A stretch of DNA of 64,000 nt from Crambe crambe. Taxonomy: Eukaryota; Porifera; Demospongiae; Poecilosclerida; Crambeidae. Location of the stretch: contig OZ004584.1 of the NCBI GenBank assembly GCA_963924555.1, positions 6,137,001 to 6,201,000 on the forward strand, read 5' to 3'. The notes under the pieces are model-generated. The model was not told the origin of the DNA. It was given only the letters and a program-made list of their open reading frames with translations, and searched no databases. Below, piece by piece: positions 1-15,000 of this stretch. Position 1 is the first letter of the stretch; each line of letters begins with the position of its first letter. Position numbers and translations under genes: made by a program.

Positions 1-3000
1 GGTCCTTCTCTCATCTCTTTCAATGACGCTGTCTTCACAAGGAAAGACTGGGAGGGGATACAGAGCTTGCAGCAAAGTGTCAAGGCAGACGACCCCTTCA
101 AAATTGGACAGTTTGGGATTGGATTTAACTCAGTGTATCATGTAACAGGTAGATCTGCTCTACTCCCAAAATTTAATATGTATGAGAGTATTATATTCAA
201 TACTGTCAGAAGCCAGTCCCTTATGGGTACTATGCAGAGAAGCATGGCCTTTTTTACTCAATGACCTTTAATATGAGGTTTAATATCAGGTAATCTCTTT
301 CAGTGAGTGTTCATGTTGACTGGAGATAGTAGTGTGTGTATAAGGACTATATATAGTGTGCATTGAGTGTGTGCATGTATTGAGACATTTTTAGTGTGCA
401 TAATTAATTCTTCTGTTGTTACAATATTCTTACATGTACATGTAATTAGCTTTGTCCCATAGCCAATAATTATTGTATAGATTGTACTTGGGAAAGAGAG
501 AGATGATTATGGTCAACAAGTGGCACAATGGAACCTGACTTAGTGGTATTAGCAGGCCATCATGGTAGACACTATATGTATAGGGTGTGGAGACAGTCTC
601 CCCATTATATGTAGAATGTATAGCTACATATGACAGAAAAAGTCTGGGACACTTAAGTATCTGAAATATGTTTAAATTTCTATCGAAATATGCCATAATG
701 AAACAACATGCCGTAATTTGCTTTTATTTCGTTGTTAAAATATTTACTTAACTTGTCCCTGTTTCAAAATGGTAGCTATTGCAACGAAGTGTGTGATTAG
801 TATTAGCTACAAGCTAGCTGTAGAGACGAATTTTAGTACTAGGGCAATGTACAACATTTGAGTCACAGCAAGTGAGCAAGTCCTATAGGCTTTCTATTCA
901 TTTGTGCTTTCAACTCCTTAGAAGATTTTGTTGTTGCAGGCAGCTGCATACATAGGTACCTCAAAGCACTTAGATAAGCCTAGTGCCTACAAGCTGCTTA
1001 GATAAGGCCACTACAATATGATTCATTGTTTCTCATCACTACCCAGCCTTGAAAAAGCATGCAGGCGGGCGGTTATTATCATTACTCATTATCTCACTTT
1101 GCCTTGCAAACCGTCTTATTTTCATTATCACCTTATATGGAAGCACTACACTCTTATTTTTAGTATCATCTTATTTGGAATTGTTTACTATGAAAAGTTC
1201 AAAGTACATGTACTGAATGGTATTTATACAAAAGAGAAATAGTGTGCAGATAAAAAAGTCAATACAGAAAACAATGACTACTTTTTTGCTTTGAACTGCA
1301 ATGTATACATTAACCTCATCTGACCTCCAAAACAGGCCATGTTCTTCAAGGTAGTCAACAAGGGCATTAAATAATTTATCATTATTTCTTTCGATAGTTT
1401 TTGAAGGAGTTTTAGGTTGGACAAGTGCTTGCTGTGCTTGTCGCATTACATCAAGTACACTACGACTCTGAGGTTGATTCATGGAAACAAGCTCATTCAA
1501 AACTACAACTATTTTCATATACTTTCCAAACTCGACCACAACTGGAGACAGTGTCAATTCAGGTTCAGCTCGATCCAAAAGTCTGTCCCTTGTATTCCCG
1601 ATAAACACATCTGAGATCTAAAAATAAATAAATAAATAAGCTTACAATGTTTTAAAGCTTAGCTGGTAGCCTAGCTGCCAGCTTTTTCTCCAGCTACAAC
1701 ATAACTGCTACTAGCTAGAACTAGCTACCCTAGCTATAGCTCGCCAATAAGTTCTCATTGCTCTTTTAGTACCTCAGTAGTTCCAGTTTCTGCAGCTTTG
1801 GAAGGAGCACAGTTTCAAAGAACCCTATATTTCCTGAATGGCACTCAATAATCTGCCAAGGAAGCAGTGGTTTACTCCCTTTCACCACTGTAACACTCAA
1901 GAAAACCATGGCTGCTGATAATAGGTGGTGAGCACTATTAAAATTTCCACCACGTGGCCAAATAATGAGATTTTTGTGATTTGAGGCGGTGCTAATTTAA
2001 TTGATGCGGGCGGTTGATGAGAAACAATGAATCATGTTGTAGTGGCCTAAGCCTTGTGCATGAGCCTGCTGCTGTAGAAATGTTGAGGTGCTGTTGGCTA
2101 ATTGGCAGGCAGCTGCATGCATAGAAAGCTAAGTACTTACCACAAAGCACTTAGATATGTCTAGTGCCTACAATCCATTAGATAAGCCTAGCCCTACTAT
2201 CCACCACGCTATAAACAAAAATCAATCAAGCAATTACAATTGGAGCATGCGCAGGGCGCTACTATTGCACTACTATTGCACGACATACGTACTGGGGCAT
2301 TTTGGAGTGTAGACCTAGATAATGAGTCATGATCTGAGAGTCAGCTCGCTTGCTGCAATTATTTTTGACACATAATATATTAGCAAATTACAGTTTTAAG
2401 CAAGCAGCTACATGTAGCTAGGTGATCTTATCACTTTGTCGTCTTTGTTAACAGATCTCCCAATGATCGTAAGTGGAAACAGGGTAGGTTTTCTCGACCC
2501 TCAAGAAAGAATATGGAAAGCAAAAAGTGGCTATTCGAAGAAGCTGACCGTGATGCAACAAGATTTTCCAAATCATCTCACTCCTCTTAATGGGATTGAA
2601 AAGTTTAGTAGTACTCAAAGATTTTATTCCTCTGGCTATTCCAAAACTCTCTTTCGTTTCCCTTTGAGGAATAGGGAATCAAATCTTTCAAAGACTCTGT
2701 ACGATCCAGCAAGGGTGATGGAATTGATGAGTGCTCTCAGAGATGAAGCAAAGCTGTTATTACTGTTTTTAAAATCAGTAGAGACAGTAGAAATTTATAA
2801 AATCAGCAAAAGGGAGGGACAAAACCTTCAGTTCAGGGTCGAAATAGGTCCTAGACGCAACCACGGGGAGATAAGCCAACATTCCCAAGTGAGAATGCTT
2901 GTACAAACGAGTGACTCCTATTTGCAGCATCACGAGGTCTCTGAGAGTGTTATTGATGCTACTGTGAAAGTCACAGATCAAATGGGTCAAATCAGTACCA

Positions 3001-6000
3001 GTCACTGGCTTATTGCTAACTGTGTTGGGTCAAAGTGTGGAGAGGTAAGGAGTATGGCTAAAAGGCAGTGTATCTTACCTTGGGTGGGCACAGCTCTTGA
3101 ACTAGAGCGACCAAGAGATCATGAAAATGGTAGGATATTCTGTTTTCTTCCCATGCCTTGTGAAACATGCACAGATCTTCCTGTTCATGTCAATGGCACT
3201 TTCAGCTTGAATGATGATCGTAGAACCCTGAAGTGGCCAGGGCGTGAAAGAAGAAATGACCTGTCTGCAGATTGGAATAAGATTTTGGTTGAGAAAGTGT
3301 TTCCTTCATGCTATGTCCTCCTCCTCAAAGCAGCTCTGAGTCGCCTAACAGCCAAGGAGTTTTACGCTACTTTGCCTGATGTCCACAAGATCAGTAGCAC
3401 TAATTGGGAAGGTCTCCTTCATCCTCTCTACTCTAACTTGTTTGAGCATGCCTGTTTGTGGTCAAGTAGGAAGAAGTGGGTTAAAATATGCAATGCTACT
3501 TTCCTTCCTGAACATGAGAGTATCAAAGAGAGTGTAAAGGAAGTGCTTACTTCTTGTGGACACGATCTGGTTGATATCCCTCCCAACATGTGGCATGCAC
3601 TGGATTTAGTGTGTAATCTGGAATCATTAAAAACTGTGTCTCCGAAACTAACCAGATGTGCTTTGAAAAATAATACAAGGTGCTATATGACCACAACGGA
3701 TCCAAGAAAGCTAGATCTGCTTCAGTATTGTCTTTCCGACAGACAATACCTGCAAATGATAGGTCTTCAGTTGCTGCCTCTTGCCAATGGTGTTTTTAAG
3801 AGTTTCAAAGAAGCTACTAGTGTTGATGACTCTTTCTATGTCTGCACTGAGAAATGCCCACAAGAGCTTCTTCCTAACGTTGGACATCGTCTTGTAAATC
3901 TTCCAGATCATCCCTCTCTCCACAATAAACTGGAATGGGTTGCTTTCTCAAAACAAACTCAGCTCCAATTACTCGATTCCAAGAAAGTAGCTGATCTATT
4001 ACCACTCATTTTCCCCAAGGACTGGGATGATGAAGTCGAAGTTCCCTTCGAAGAATCAGGTCTACCTAAAGATTGGCTCCGAATCTTCTGGAATTGGGTG
4101 AGTGACCATGACCTTAAGCTTTTTGAAGGCTTGTTCATAATCCCCATTGCTTCAGGAGGAAGAGTGAGTATCATGAAATTGAAAGTAAACTCTGGTGTTG
4201 TTTATATTCAGAGTTTTGAAAAACTCTCTAAGGATATGCAGAACATACTACACAAACTTGATGTTAGGTACACTTTGTGTAAGCACGTGCCCTACTTGAG
4301 ACACCAAGATTTGTTCAATTATTTGAATCCCTTCAAACCATATGGGGTTCTTACTGCAATTGAAAATATCAATTCCAATTCTTCACTTCAGAGAGTGTCT
4401 TTCTCAAAGGAAAATGCTCAAGCTTTTCAAAAGTTCATAGCTTCAAGTCAATATGATCTTTCAGAAAATCAAGAGGTCATAGAGAATCTTAATATCTTTC
4501 TTCCACTTGGTAGTCAAACACCTGTGTCCTTAGCAACATTATCTACCAGCAAAAAAGTGATTATGGAGCCTCATGGTTTCGGCATTAGTCACAATAACTT
4601 GCCATCGAACTTAGTCGTACTGTCACTCTCTCAGAATCATCAAGAAATTATCAAGGTCAGCTCCTTGGTAGTTTTTCCTAGTTCAATCAGGAAATTCTTA
4701 ATTGACATCATCTTTCCACTCATCAGGAGTGGCACATTCAAGCCCTCATCGAAGCTTAGTTTGTTTATGCAGGAGATATTCGATGTATTTCCAAAATTTA
4801 AATCTCCAGTTTTTATCGAAGCTTTGAAGACGCTTCCTTTCTTACCTTGCAGTCCTGGATTTAGAGATCATAAGAGTCTTCAAGATCTTTATGATCCTTC
4901 ACAAGGTGAGCTAGAACGACTCTACAGTGGGGAGGAAGTATTTCCTTTGCCCCCATTCGATAAAGAGGAATACTTATTGCGCCTCCGTGCATGTGGCCTG
5001 AAGACGTCAGTCAGTGAGAAAGATCTCTACAATATACTGACTGAAGTTTCTGGAAGAGATGCCATAATGAAAGTTGATAAAAATGCTTTTATCAGAGCAC
5101 AGGCTGTGTTTAGTTACATCAGGTCTCACAAAACTGTATTGAATGGAAAGGTATTCACTGGAGTGAAATTTATGACCTTGGAACAAGCCATTGTGGAGTT
5201 GGCATCTAAAAAGAGTATTCTACCGATACAGTCCTCTCCATCTTCAGAAGAATATCCAACGTGTCTTTCATGGAAGGGTGCAAAGTACACATCTCACCTG
5301 ACCTCAATGAACTCTTTGGTACTTCCATGTAGTAGCAGAACTATTGATACTTTACCAAATATCGTGGGCTCAAAAATGTACATAGTTTTCTGTCCGTCTG
5401 AGCTCTGTTCTGTTCTTTGTCCTGAACCTCCCATCGAACATGTGATATCTCACTTCATGGAGATCATCAAATACAAAAAAGACTTCGAGAACACTGAATT
5501 GGAAGATCTTGTGTACCAAATATATGGCTACTTGACAGATAACTTACAGTTTTTGTTTCGAAAATCAAAAATGCTGAGTATCGATTTGCACCAAGCTAAC
5601 TGGATATGGATCGGGAAACTCCATAAATTTGTCAAGCCTTCAAATACATGTATATCACGTGGACAACACCAACAGTTCCCTTATGATCTGTCACCCATTC
5701 TTCATGTGCTGACAGAGAAGCACTCAAAGTTCTCTTCTCTTTTCATCAGATTTGGAGCTCACAAGGAAATTAACACCCAGCTTTTAATTTCTGTTCTAAG
5801 TAGAATCAAGGACAATAGTCACTCTACCAGCAATGACCGTGCATGGGCAATGGTTTCTCATATACTAAATTGGATTACGAATCATGGGAAGACTAGTAGC
5901 AGAGAAATCACTACCTTGGATGACCTCTATGTCCCAATAGAGTCCCAGTCATTGTATCCTCAGTTAGTCAAAACTGGTGATGTGGTGTATACTGACTTGA

Positions 6001-9000
6001 AGTATCTGAAAAGTGTTCAGAAGTCCAAGAAAAACTTGAAATTTGTTCACGAAGATTATGCACATCTTGCCTCTTGTTTAGAATTGACTCCTCTCAGCAA
6101 AGAGCTCAATATTTCAGATTATGCTTTTGATGACGTTGGTCAGAGTGAACCTCTAGTGAAACGGCTGAAAAACATCCTCAGAGATTATAAAGATGGACTA
6201 ACCATCATCAAAGAGCTCCTACAAAATGCTGATGATGCTGGAGCCAGTGAGGTCAATATTTGCTATGATGCATGCCAACACAGTCAAGACACTGACAATC
6301 TGATGTTTGAAGGGATGGCCAAATGTCATGGTCCAGCACTGATTGTCCAGAATAATCAAACTTTTTCAGACAAAGATTTTGTGAATATCCAACAATTGGC
6401 AGGTGCTACAAAGCAAGACCAGCCTTTAAAGATCGGCAAATTTGGAGTTGGATTTTGTTCAGTCTACCACATAACTGATGTGCCTTCCTTCATCAGCAGA
6501 GATTGGTTATACATATTTGATCCAACACTTGAATACTTAGAAGGTGCAGTGACGAATCCTATGAAACCAGGGAAGAAGTTGCGTTTCACTGATGAATGTG
6601 TTCGGTGTTCATCCCAAATGGATCCTTACAAAGGCCTCTTCAACTTCAAACCCAATGTCCCTTATCAAGGTACAATGTTTCGTTTACCCTTTCGTGGTCA
6701 TCCTAGCAGCATCAGTAGCAAAAAATATGGGAAAAAGCAAGTGGACAAGCTGATATCTGATATCAAAGAAGCAGGCCCAAAACTTCTACTATTTATGAAG
6801 AACTTGAAAGAGATTACATTCAGTCAAAGAGATAATGATGTCAAGAAATGTAGTTATCTTTTGAAGATCTCAAGGAGCAATATAAATCGGTCTCTGGTGA
6901 AGAGGAGCCATAGATGTGACAAGTTGAGTACCAGTATTGTCAATTTGAAAGTGTCAGAAAAAATGCTGACTGGTAAATGGTCAAGTGTTGAGCATATTTA
7001 TTTGGTAGCAGAACAAAACGATGTGGAAAATAATCAAGTAAGTGCTGTTGCTTGTTCATTAGAGAAGCTATCCAGTGCCCACACCTTCACTTATCAGCCA
7101 AAGGAAGTACGAGGGGAAGTGTTCTGTTTTCTCCCTCTACATTTGGAAACTGGTCTTCCTGTCCATGTCAGTGCCAACTTTGCCGTGATGAATGATCGAA
7201 GAGGCATCCACTATTCAGACAGTGTCTGCAAGAGTGACGAATCTCAGTTCAACGTGCGTCTGATGGAAGAGAGCATTCCTTTATCTTACCACAAGCTACT
7301 AACAACATTGCGTGATCTCTGTCAGGAAGGGAAGATATCAGTCGATGATTACAAGTTTCATACTTTCTGGCCTTTAGAGGAATCACTGAAGACTCACAAT
7401 CCCTGGGATTGCCTTATCCCCAAGCTGTATGCGATAATCGCTACCAGTGAGTTATGCTATTCAAAGTCCGTTCAGGAATGGCTATGCATTGATGATGCCA
7501 AACTCCTTTCACCAAATATCTTGCAAAAGCAAACTACTATCCATGTCATTAATGTTATGAAGGTTTTAAAATACCCACTGATTCACCTTCCAGTCAGCTA
7601 CCACTGTCCTCTAGCAACTGAAGTCAGCAGGTCAACCATTAACGAAAGAGAGTTTATCAGCATATTTTTTGAAAACATTAGCAAATTTTCTTCTACTTAT
7701 ACCACCAGAAATAACCTTCTTCTGAGTCTTGTGACTACATATGCCATTCGCCCTTCACTTGAACTTCAGTCTGTTATAAAGAATAATAAATGTATTCCAT
7801 GCACTCCTCAAGGACAGATTTTGAAGAAATGTGGTGAAGTTGTACACAGGGAGAGTGAGTTCCAACTTCTCTATGACCCGGAAGACCACATGCATCCAAT
7901 TAAGACATTCAGTCAAGATATAGTTAGTGTGACTCTTCGGAGTCTTGGAGCCATAACATCTCGGCTTCCTTGGCACATGGTGATTGAAAGAGCCAACACT
8001 GTAAAGGAGCTCTATGCATCAAACACAGAAAAGGCACTGATGAGAACGAAATTGTTGATGAGTTGTATAAACATCAACTTGAGGTACTCGGAATGCTTGG
8101 CACCAGAGGCTAATGAATTAACTGAAATTTCCTTTTTACCCATTTTGCACAAGCCAAAAGGTTACCCAAGAGAGTTAGAATGGGCAGGAGATAGTCAAAC
8201 TCTGCTTTGTAGCTCACAGGTCTTGTTAGATACTTATAAGCACAATTCAAAGTTAGTGGGTTCTAGTGCCTGCCTTGTGTCACAAGTTCTACCTTCAAAG
8301 GGTGGGTGTGGCTCTATTCCATCCTCAGTTGCCTCTGCTCTGAAGATAACATCTTCTCCGAGTGTTAGGAGCATTTTGGAACATTTAGAAAACATAATGA
8401 ATGTGTATAGTTCCTGTACACCATCAGCTTTCTTCACCTCCTGGATCACCAAAGCATGCGATGACATTTACAAATACTTTGAGGAGAGGCTTTCCAAAGG
8501 AACGCACCATAATGTACTCAAAAGGCTTCTTTCACGTCCTGGACTACTTTGGAATGGAAAGGAGTTCATACATCCTGAACAGATAGCTCTAAATTGGAAA
8601 CATGATGGGCCACACCTCTATGCCTTGCCTTCCCTGTTACAACATGGCAAAGGACTATTGCAGGACTATTTGAATTTTCAGAAACACTTCTCTACAGACC
8701 AAATATTGCAAGCTCTAAAAGAAATGAAGGAATTTTATGGCCAAAAAAGACTGCAGCAAAGAGATGAGAAGATTATAGTTGATATTGCTATAGCCTTACA
8801 GGATAGCCTCGGGGAAGATGAAGAGTTAAGTGATGATACACTATGCTACCTTCCAGATGAAAACTTATGCATGCGTGATACTCGAAACTTAGCTTGGAAT
8901 GATACTCCTTGGTTCAGACTGGAACAAGAGCATTATTTCATCTATGATAACATTCCTCGACCTGCAGCTTTAAAGCTTGGTGTCAAGCCTATAAGGTCTA

Positions 9001-12000
9001 GAGCTCTGGACATGTACAGCTCCTCACGTGATGATTTTGCCGGTGTTCCATTTGGTCAGGGGGAGGAATTGACTCAGAGAATTCGAAATATCCTCAATAC
9101 GTACACTCGTGATGAAACTGTGCTCAAAGAATTACTACAAAATGCTGATGATGCAAAGGCAACTAAGCTGTACTTCATTTTGGATGAAAGGACGCATGGA
9201 ACGAAAAAGATCTTTTCAGACGAATGGAAAGATTTGCAAGGGCCAGCTCTGCTTGTCTGGAATGACAAGGGATTCACTGAAGATGACATGGAAGGTATCC
9301 AGAAGCTAGGCCTTGGAAGCAAAAGGTCGAAGGCAGAGAGCATTGGACAGTATGGGATAGGCTTCAATGTGGCGTACCATCTCACTGACTGTCCAAGTTT
9401 CTTTACCAATGGCAAAACACTGTGTGTTCTAGACCCTCACTGTTGCTACATGCCTGGGGCAACTGCAATGAAGCCTGGAAGGAGACTTGACAATGTGGAT
9501 GAGAAATTTTGGTCTAATTTATCAGATCTCAAGACAGCTTACTTGCGTGGGGGTCTTCCTGACTTTCCAAATGAAATTTCACAAAGTGGTACTCTATTTC
9601 GATTCCCTTTACGTTCGACCTTTGACCTAGTGAAGAAATCCAAGTTGATTGAGGAGGACATTAAAAGCTTCATACAACCTTTATCAGCATGGAGAATGGC
9701 TAAACATATGAAGGAGTGGGCTCCAAAGATAAAAGAAGCTCTCATATTCCTGAAACATGTCACCGAGTTGAAATTTATTGTTATAAAAGATTGCAAGGAA
9801 AGACCTGCTGTGATGAGAGTCACTCACCACTACAAGAGTGTATTAGACAAAAAAGCAAGAGATAGTCAAACAGAATTGCAGAAAAAAACCGCTAATTTCA
9901 CTATTGATGATGGCATGAAGGAACCGTTTTTGGTAGATTACAATTTGACACTGACTGAAAAAGTTCCCAAAGAGGAAGAGGAATTGTGGTTAGTACAGCA
10001 AGGTGTAGGTGACATCAACAACCCTTCCCAGCACTGGCAATACCTCTCGCATATCAAACCAATGCACGGAATAGCAGCTCAAATCAAAGGAGCTTCATTC
10101 ACTCCTAAAATTTTCTGCTCTCTCCCTCTCCCTCAAGAATCTAAGCTTCCAGTTCATGTAAATGGCAGCTTTATTCTCGATTCTTCATCACGCAGTACGT
10201 TATGGCAGTCCCGTGATACTTCAACTCCTGATGATAAGAAGAAATGGAACAACAGGTTAATCGAAGCTTTGGGATCATCGTATGCAGAGTTTTTAGTGAA
10301 GTGTAAGTCCACCATTGTGAACAAAGACACATACACCAAACTCGGAGAGTTATCAAAAAGGATTAAAGATTATTACAATCTATTCCCCAAATGGTTGGAT
10401 TACTCATGCACCCCTGAAAGCGAAATGAAAGAACTTGCACAACTAACACTGAAAAGTTTGAGTAATCAAATGAGTTTAGTTCTTTGCACTGTCAATGAAA
10501 CCACGAGATCTGGTAGGAGATCCTTCCATCGTCATTCCAGTGCAGAATCAGAGTATGTATACAGCATTGAGTGGCATCCTGTACTGAATGATGATGCATC
10601 AAAACAGATCTACTTTTGGGAGGAGGATGAAGAATTGCAACTGCTTCGTTCAATTCTGAAACGAATAGGCATTGTACTTTCTGCAGCACCAATGTGGCTC
10701 AAGGAGCATTTTGATTATACTGATATTAAAATACCTCAGGCTCTTCCAGAATCAGTTTATGAATACTACACACAATACTTCCATCAAATAAGTCCCGCTG
10801 GGACTTTCCCTGTCCATGTCTCCAACACTGCCTTTGAAAATGTTGAATCCATGAGCCTATTCTTGCAGTATATTTTAAAGGAGGAATATTTAGAAGAAGG
10901 AGAAGGAAATTACTCATCAAGATTCATCTTTCCTTCCCTTCCATTTGGTTATCCACTGCTGCTAACTGCTGATAAACAAGTACAACTCTTTGATGAAAAA
11001 AAAAAAGTCATTGCATCCCAGTATTCCCATATTTTTAAACAGAGATCGGATATATTTCTTCATGCAGAAATGCTGAAACTAAAACTTGATGACAGCTACT
11101 TTGTGCAACCAAACGAAGAAAACTGGGATCTAGTACAGAATATTCTAAAGAGTACACTGAGCACATCCCTATCTGCTAATCGTGTCAAGAATGCTACCAG
11201 CCATATTAACACCGAAGGATTACTGAAACCATTGTGGCAGTGTATACATAATGATGGAGTTTTCAGAGAGCACTTGGAGCAAATAGTGAAGCACTGGGCT
11301 TTAATATTGTCCAGGAGCAATGAATTATTCAAGTATCACTCCAATCTACAATTCTTGATGCCAGTCGTCCCTCCTCGCAAACCAAGAAGTACCTCCAATT
11401 TTGATTTTGCTGAAGCAGAGGAAAGACTTCATTCAGCTGTTTTTGATATTCTAAAGAAGCATCAAATGCCAGTGGTAGACAGAATAGTTCTCAAAGCTAA
11501 AACATTCTGTCCCAACTTCTCAGAACCGAAAAGCATCCTCGCTAACTTGTACCATCTCTATAATGACATAGGATTGGACTCTCTCCTTGCAGATAGAGAT
11601 GTGGATGCTCATATTGACAAACTCTTCTCTTATTTCAGAAAGATCCACTTTGCACAAGATCAGACCAGTCTCCACAATATCAAGCACTTGCCACTATTCA
11701 AGAACATTGATGGGAGATACTGCAGCTTGACGAATGAAGCATATTTCTGGCCTGATGACATATGTATGGATGGAATTGAGATCATATTATCACAGACACC
11801 AGCTATCTTTCTCAAACACCATGCTCCATGGACAAATTTGACTGATTCTGGTACCCTTGGCATCAAGTCATTTCATGCTTTGACTTTCTACATTCAATTT
11901 GTGTTCCCTCACTTCCATTTACTGAATGATGCAAAGCGAATCAGCCATCTCAAGCACATAAAGGACACACTATTCACAATGGCTGAAGACTTTAGCGAAA

Positions 12001-15000
12001 TGACACATCAAGATAGCTATCAATGGATGGGTAATGAATTCATCTCTAAATTAAAGAATTTACCCATCATAAGAACTGAAGATGGAACATTGCTGCCGGC
12101 ATGTAAATTCTATAATCCCAGAAATAAAGTTTTTGTGATGTTTCCTGATCAATATGCCTTCCCTCCTGAAGACCTGTGTTCTGATAACTGGCTGAGATTC
12201 TTGAAAAAGATTGGTCTACAAACTAAACCGTCTAAAGAAGACTTCACTGAATTTTGCATTCAAGTCTCTAAAGGCAAACATTCGCAACTTGAGAAAGCAT
12301 CTGATGTACTCCTAACATTCTTATTCAAAACGCATAGTTGGCATACAGATGAAGATTTCTTACAAGGATTGAATAGTATTCCTTTTATTCAAGTGGAAAA
12401 GACTCCTGATTTGGATTGGATTCAGCATGCTAGCACTGCTGGAATTCATGTCATCCAACAGGGAAGGAAGAGAATTAGTCTAGTTTCTTCAAGAGACTGT
12501 GCTAGTGATGAAAGTGCTTTGTTGATTTGGACCATATTGCCTGTGGTGAAGCTTCCAAAAGTCTCACATCCCCCTAATCTTAAGGATTCAAAGAGAAACG
12601 AAATAGAGCAATTCTTAATGCAGAATTTGGGGGTATGTATAATTCCATCCATTCCACAAGTTACTGAGAATTTGCGCAACATATCAGCGTCGCGATTCTC
12701 TAAATTCAAACTCTTTGAAAACTACAATATCAAAAGCAGACAAGACATTGATTTGTTCACAGTAGTTGTAAAGAATGTGAGATTTCTTGCTAGGAATGAC
12801 AGCCAATATCAGTCTGCTTCCAAATTGAATGATATTACATTTATCCCTGTAAGTAAAGATTATTTTGGTGGTGACTTATCACATCCTGTTCTTGTCCGTC
12901 CTTTACAAGTTGTCATTTCAATACCATCAGAGTTTAAACTTCCCCTCCATCCTTGTCTTCTTACATTACCAGAGAAATTAGAGGAATTTGCTCACTTTTT
13001 CACGAAAGTCGGAGTCAATCACACCACCAAACTGGAAAATATTTTTTACGTTCTTAATCTTATCCACTCCCATTTTAAAATGCCCCTTGACCCTAACACA
13101 GTTGAATCAGTGAAGGCACTTCTTAAACTCCTCCATAAGCAATTAAGTGCAGGTGATACAGATGATTATGAGGGTGAGCATTATCTCCCGAGCTATGACC
13201 ATTGCCTGCATAAGAGCACTAATCTCCTTTATGATGAGCAGGGGTGCTACAATAAAGAGACATTTGACTTTTCATCAGTTCCCGAGTATTCCATGATGTC
13301 TCTTCTCTGTCAAAAGAGTGATGAAATGAGAGAATATGGTTTCAAAATGAGTGACTTAATCAATAAAATCCCAAAATCTTTTCGTCCAATCCCTCTCTCT
13401 AGTTGTTGCACCAATAAGATTGATAGCAGTTGTAAACCAGAAAGTCAACTCTCAGTATTTGCTAAGAGACTAGAGAACATATTCCGAATCAGTAATTTTG
13501 CTGAAGCAGCACGACTCTTGCTGATGAAATCTGGTAACGAAGGAGCCTCTAGTCAATTTTCTGCATCATTAAAGAAATTTGTTGAATCTATTAAGATTTA
13601 TAGTGTGCCAGAACTGAAAGTGAACATATATTTCAATCTTTCTGACCCTCCAAGAAAAATTGGTTCTGCACATATGGATTTCTTAATCTGCAAAGACGAG
13701 AGTGATCAGCTCACACTCTATATCGATTCAAGGGCAGCTTCTTTTCGTCGAAGACTACTTGAATTACTCACCAAATCTATAGTGACTGAAGTGCTTCAAA
13801 TGAGTGATGTAGAGAGTGCAAATCTTAAAGAGTGTGATGAGGTCATCGATGAGCTTTTACAAATCGAGGGACCAGAAGATATTAAAGCCATCTTGGATGA
13901 CTATGGAATAAGTTCCTCAGGAATTGTATTTCAAAAAGAGTTTGATTATCATCTTGATCCTAAACTTGGAGAACCAATACCTGATGAGTTTCACCACCGC
14001 TTGTACTCAGATATCTACAACAACTTCAAGCCACAAGAAATTGTTGGATATGAAATAAGAGAAAACCAGTTTATATATGCTCGTGTGGAGTACAAAGTCA
14101 GAAGAGATGAAGAAGAAGAGGAGGAGCTGGACAGGTATGCTATTCGACTGAACGATAGAGAAGAGGAAAATAGCAAGAAGATGGTGTCTGTCATTTATCT
14201 TCACAAGATTCTCCGCTTAAAGGATGTTGCAGGGAGTAGCAATGCAAGGGAAGTCGAGCGTTATGATCCTGATAGTGACTCAGTGAAGTGGTGGGCTTCA
14301 GTCAAGGACAGGAAACTGAAGGAGATTCTGTCCAGGATATATGAAGAGCTTCGTCGGGCAAGTAGAATCCGAGATAAAGATGAAAAGAGAAAAGCCCTCA
14401 AGGCAATGTATTTGAAGTGGCACCCGGACAAGAACAAACATCCACTGGCAACGAAAGCTTTCCAGTTTCTTAAGAGGCAGATTCAGAGGATGGAAGATGG
14501 GCTTGAGATGGAAGATCCTGGAGAAAACTGGGAGAGCAAACCGAGTACTTCTAGAAGTGATTGGGAAGATATCATTAACCAGCGCATGAGAGGTTGGGAT
14601 AATGAACAAGCATGGTGGAGTAGAAATGGTGGCCTAAGTGACATTGGTAGTAGTAGAATCACTGTTTCTCCTGACCAGACCAAAGCTGAGGTGTGGATCA
14701 AGCAAGCAGGGTGTGATGTACGTGCAATGCGAGTGATGTATACATCAGCACGAAGAGACGACACTTTATGTGCACATGTTTGTTTCTTGTCTCACCAAGT
14801 TGCAGAGAAAACGTTGAAGGCGGGGATGTATGCTAAAAATGGTCTCCACCCTGATGCCCTCCAGCATCACAGCTTGATAGGTCATGCCAAGGCACTGGAA
14901 CAAGTCGATACCGCAATGATTGGTTTAAGTGAACTGGCACGAAGACTTGAAGGCAAAGATTACTACTTGAAGTCTAGGTATCCAAATCGATATACTCCAC

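Larger units (their letters stand above)
149..2454 (+). other. Sacsin intron, 2.3 kb
   Basis: This intron has GT at 149-150 and AG at 2453-2454 and interrupts the first HATPase repeat. It carries a terminal-inverted-repeat element (about 1005-2047) flanked by diverged direct repeats (about 938-1003 and 2105-2200). From 264 to about 930 I see nothing recognisable except AT-rich sequence. Confidence 0.85.

Noticed and set aside
2436-2454. Extension of the large sacsin frame upstream of 2455
   Set aside because: It begins with TTG in the intron. The AG acceptor at 2453-2454 and exact restoration of YHVTDLP with the exon ending at 148 show these bases are intronic.
9074-9415. 113-residue minus-strand ORF and similar small ORFs within 2455-15101
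   Set aside because: They are shadows of the sacsin exon, without recognisable protein character.
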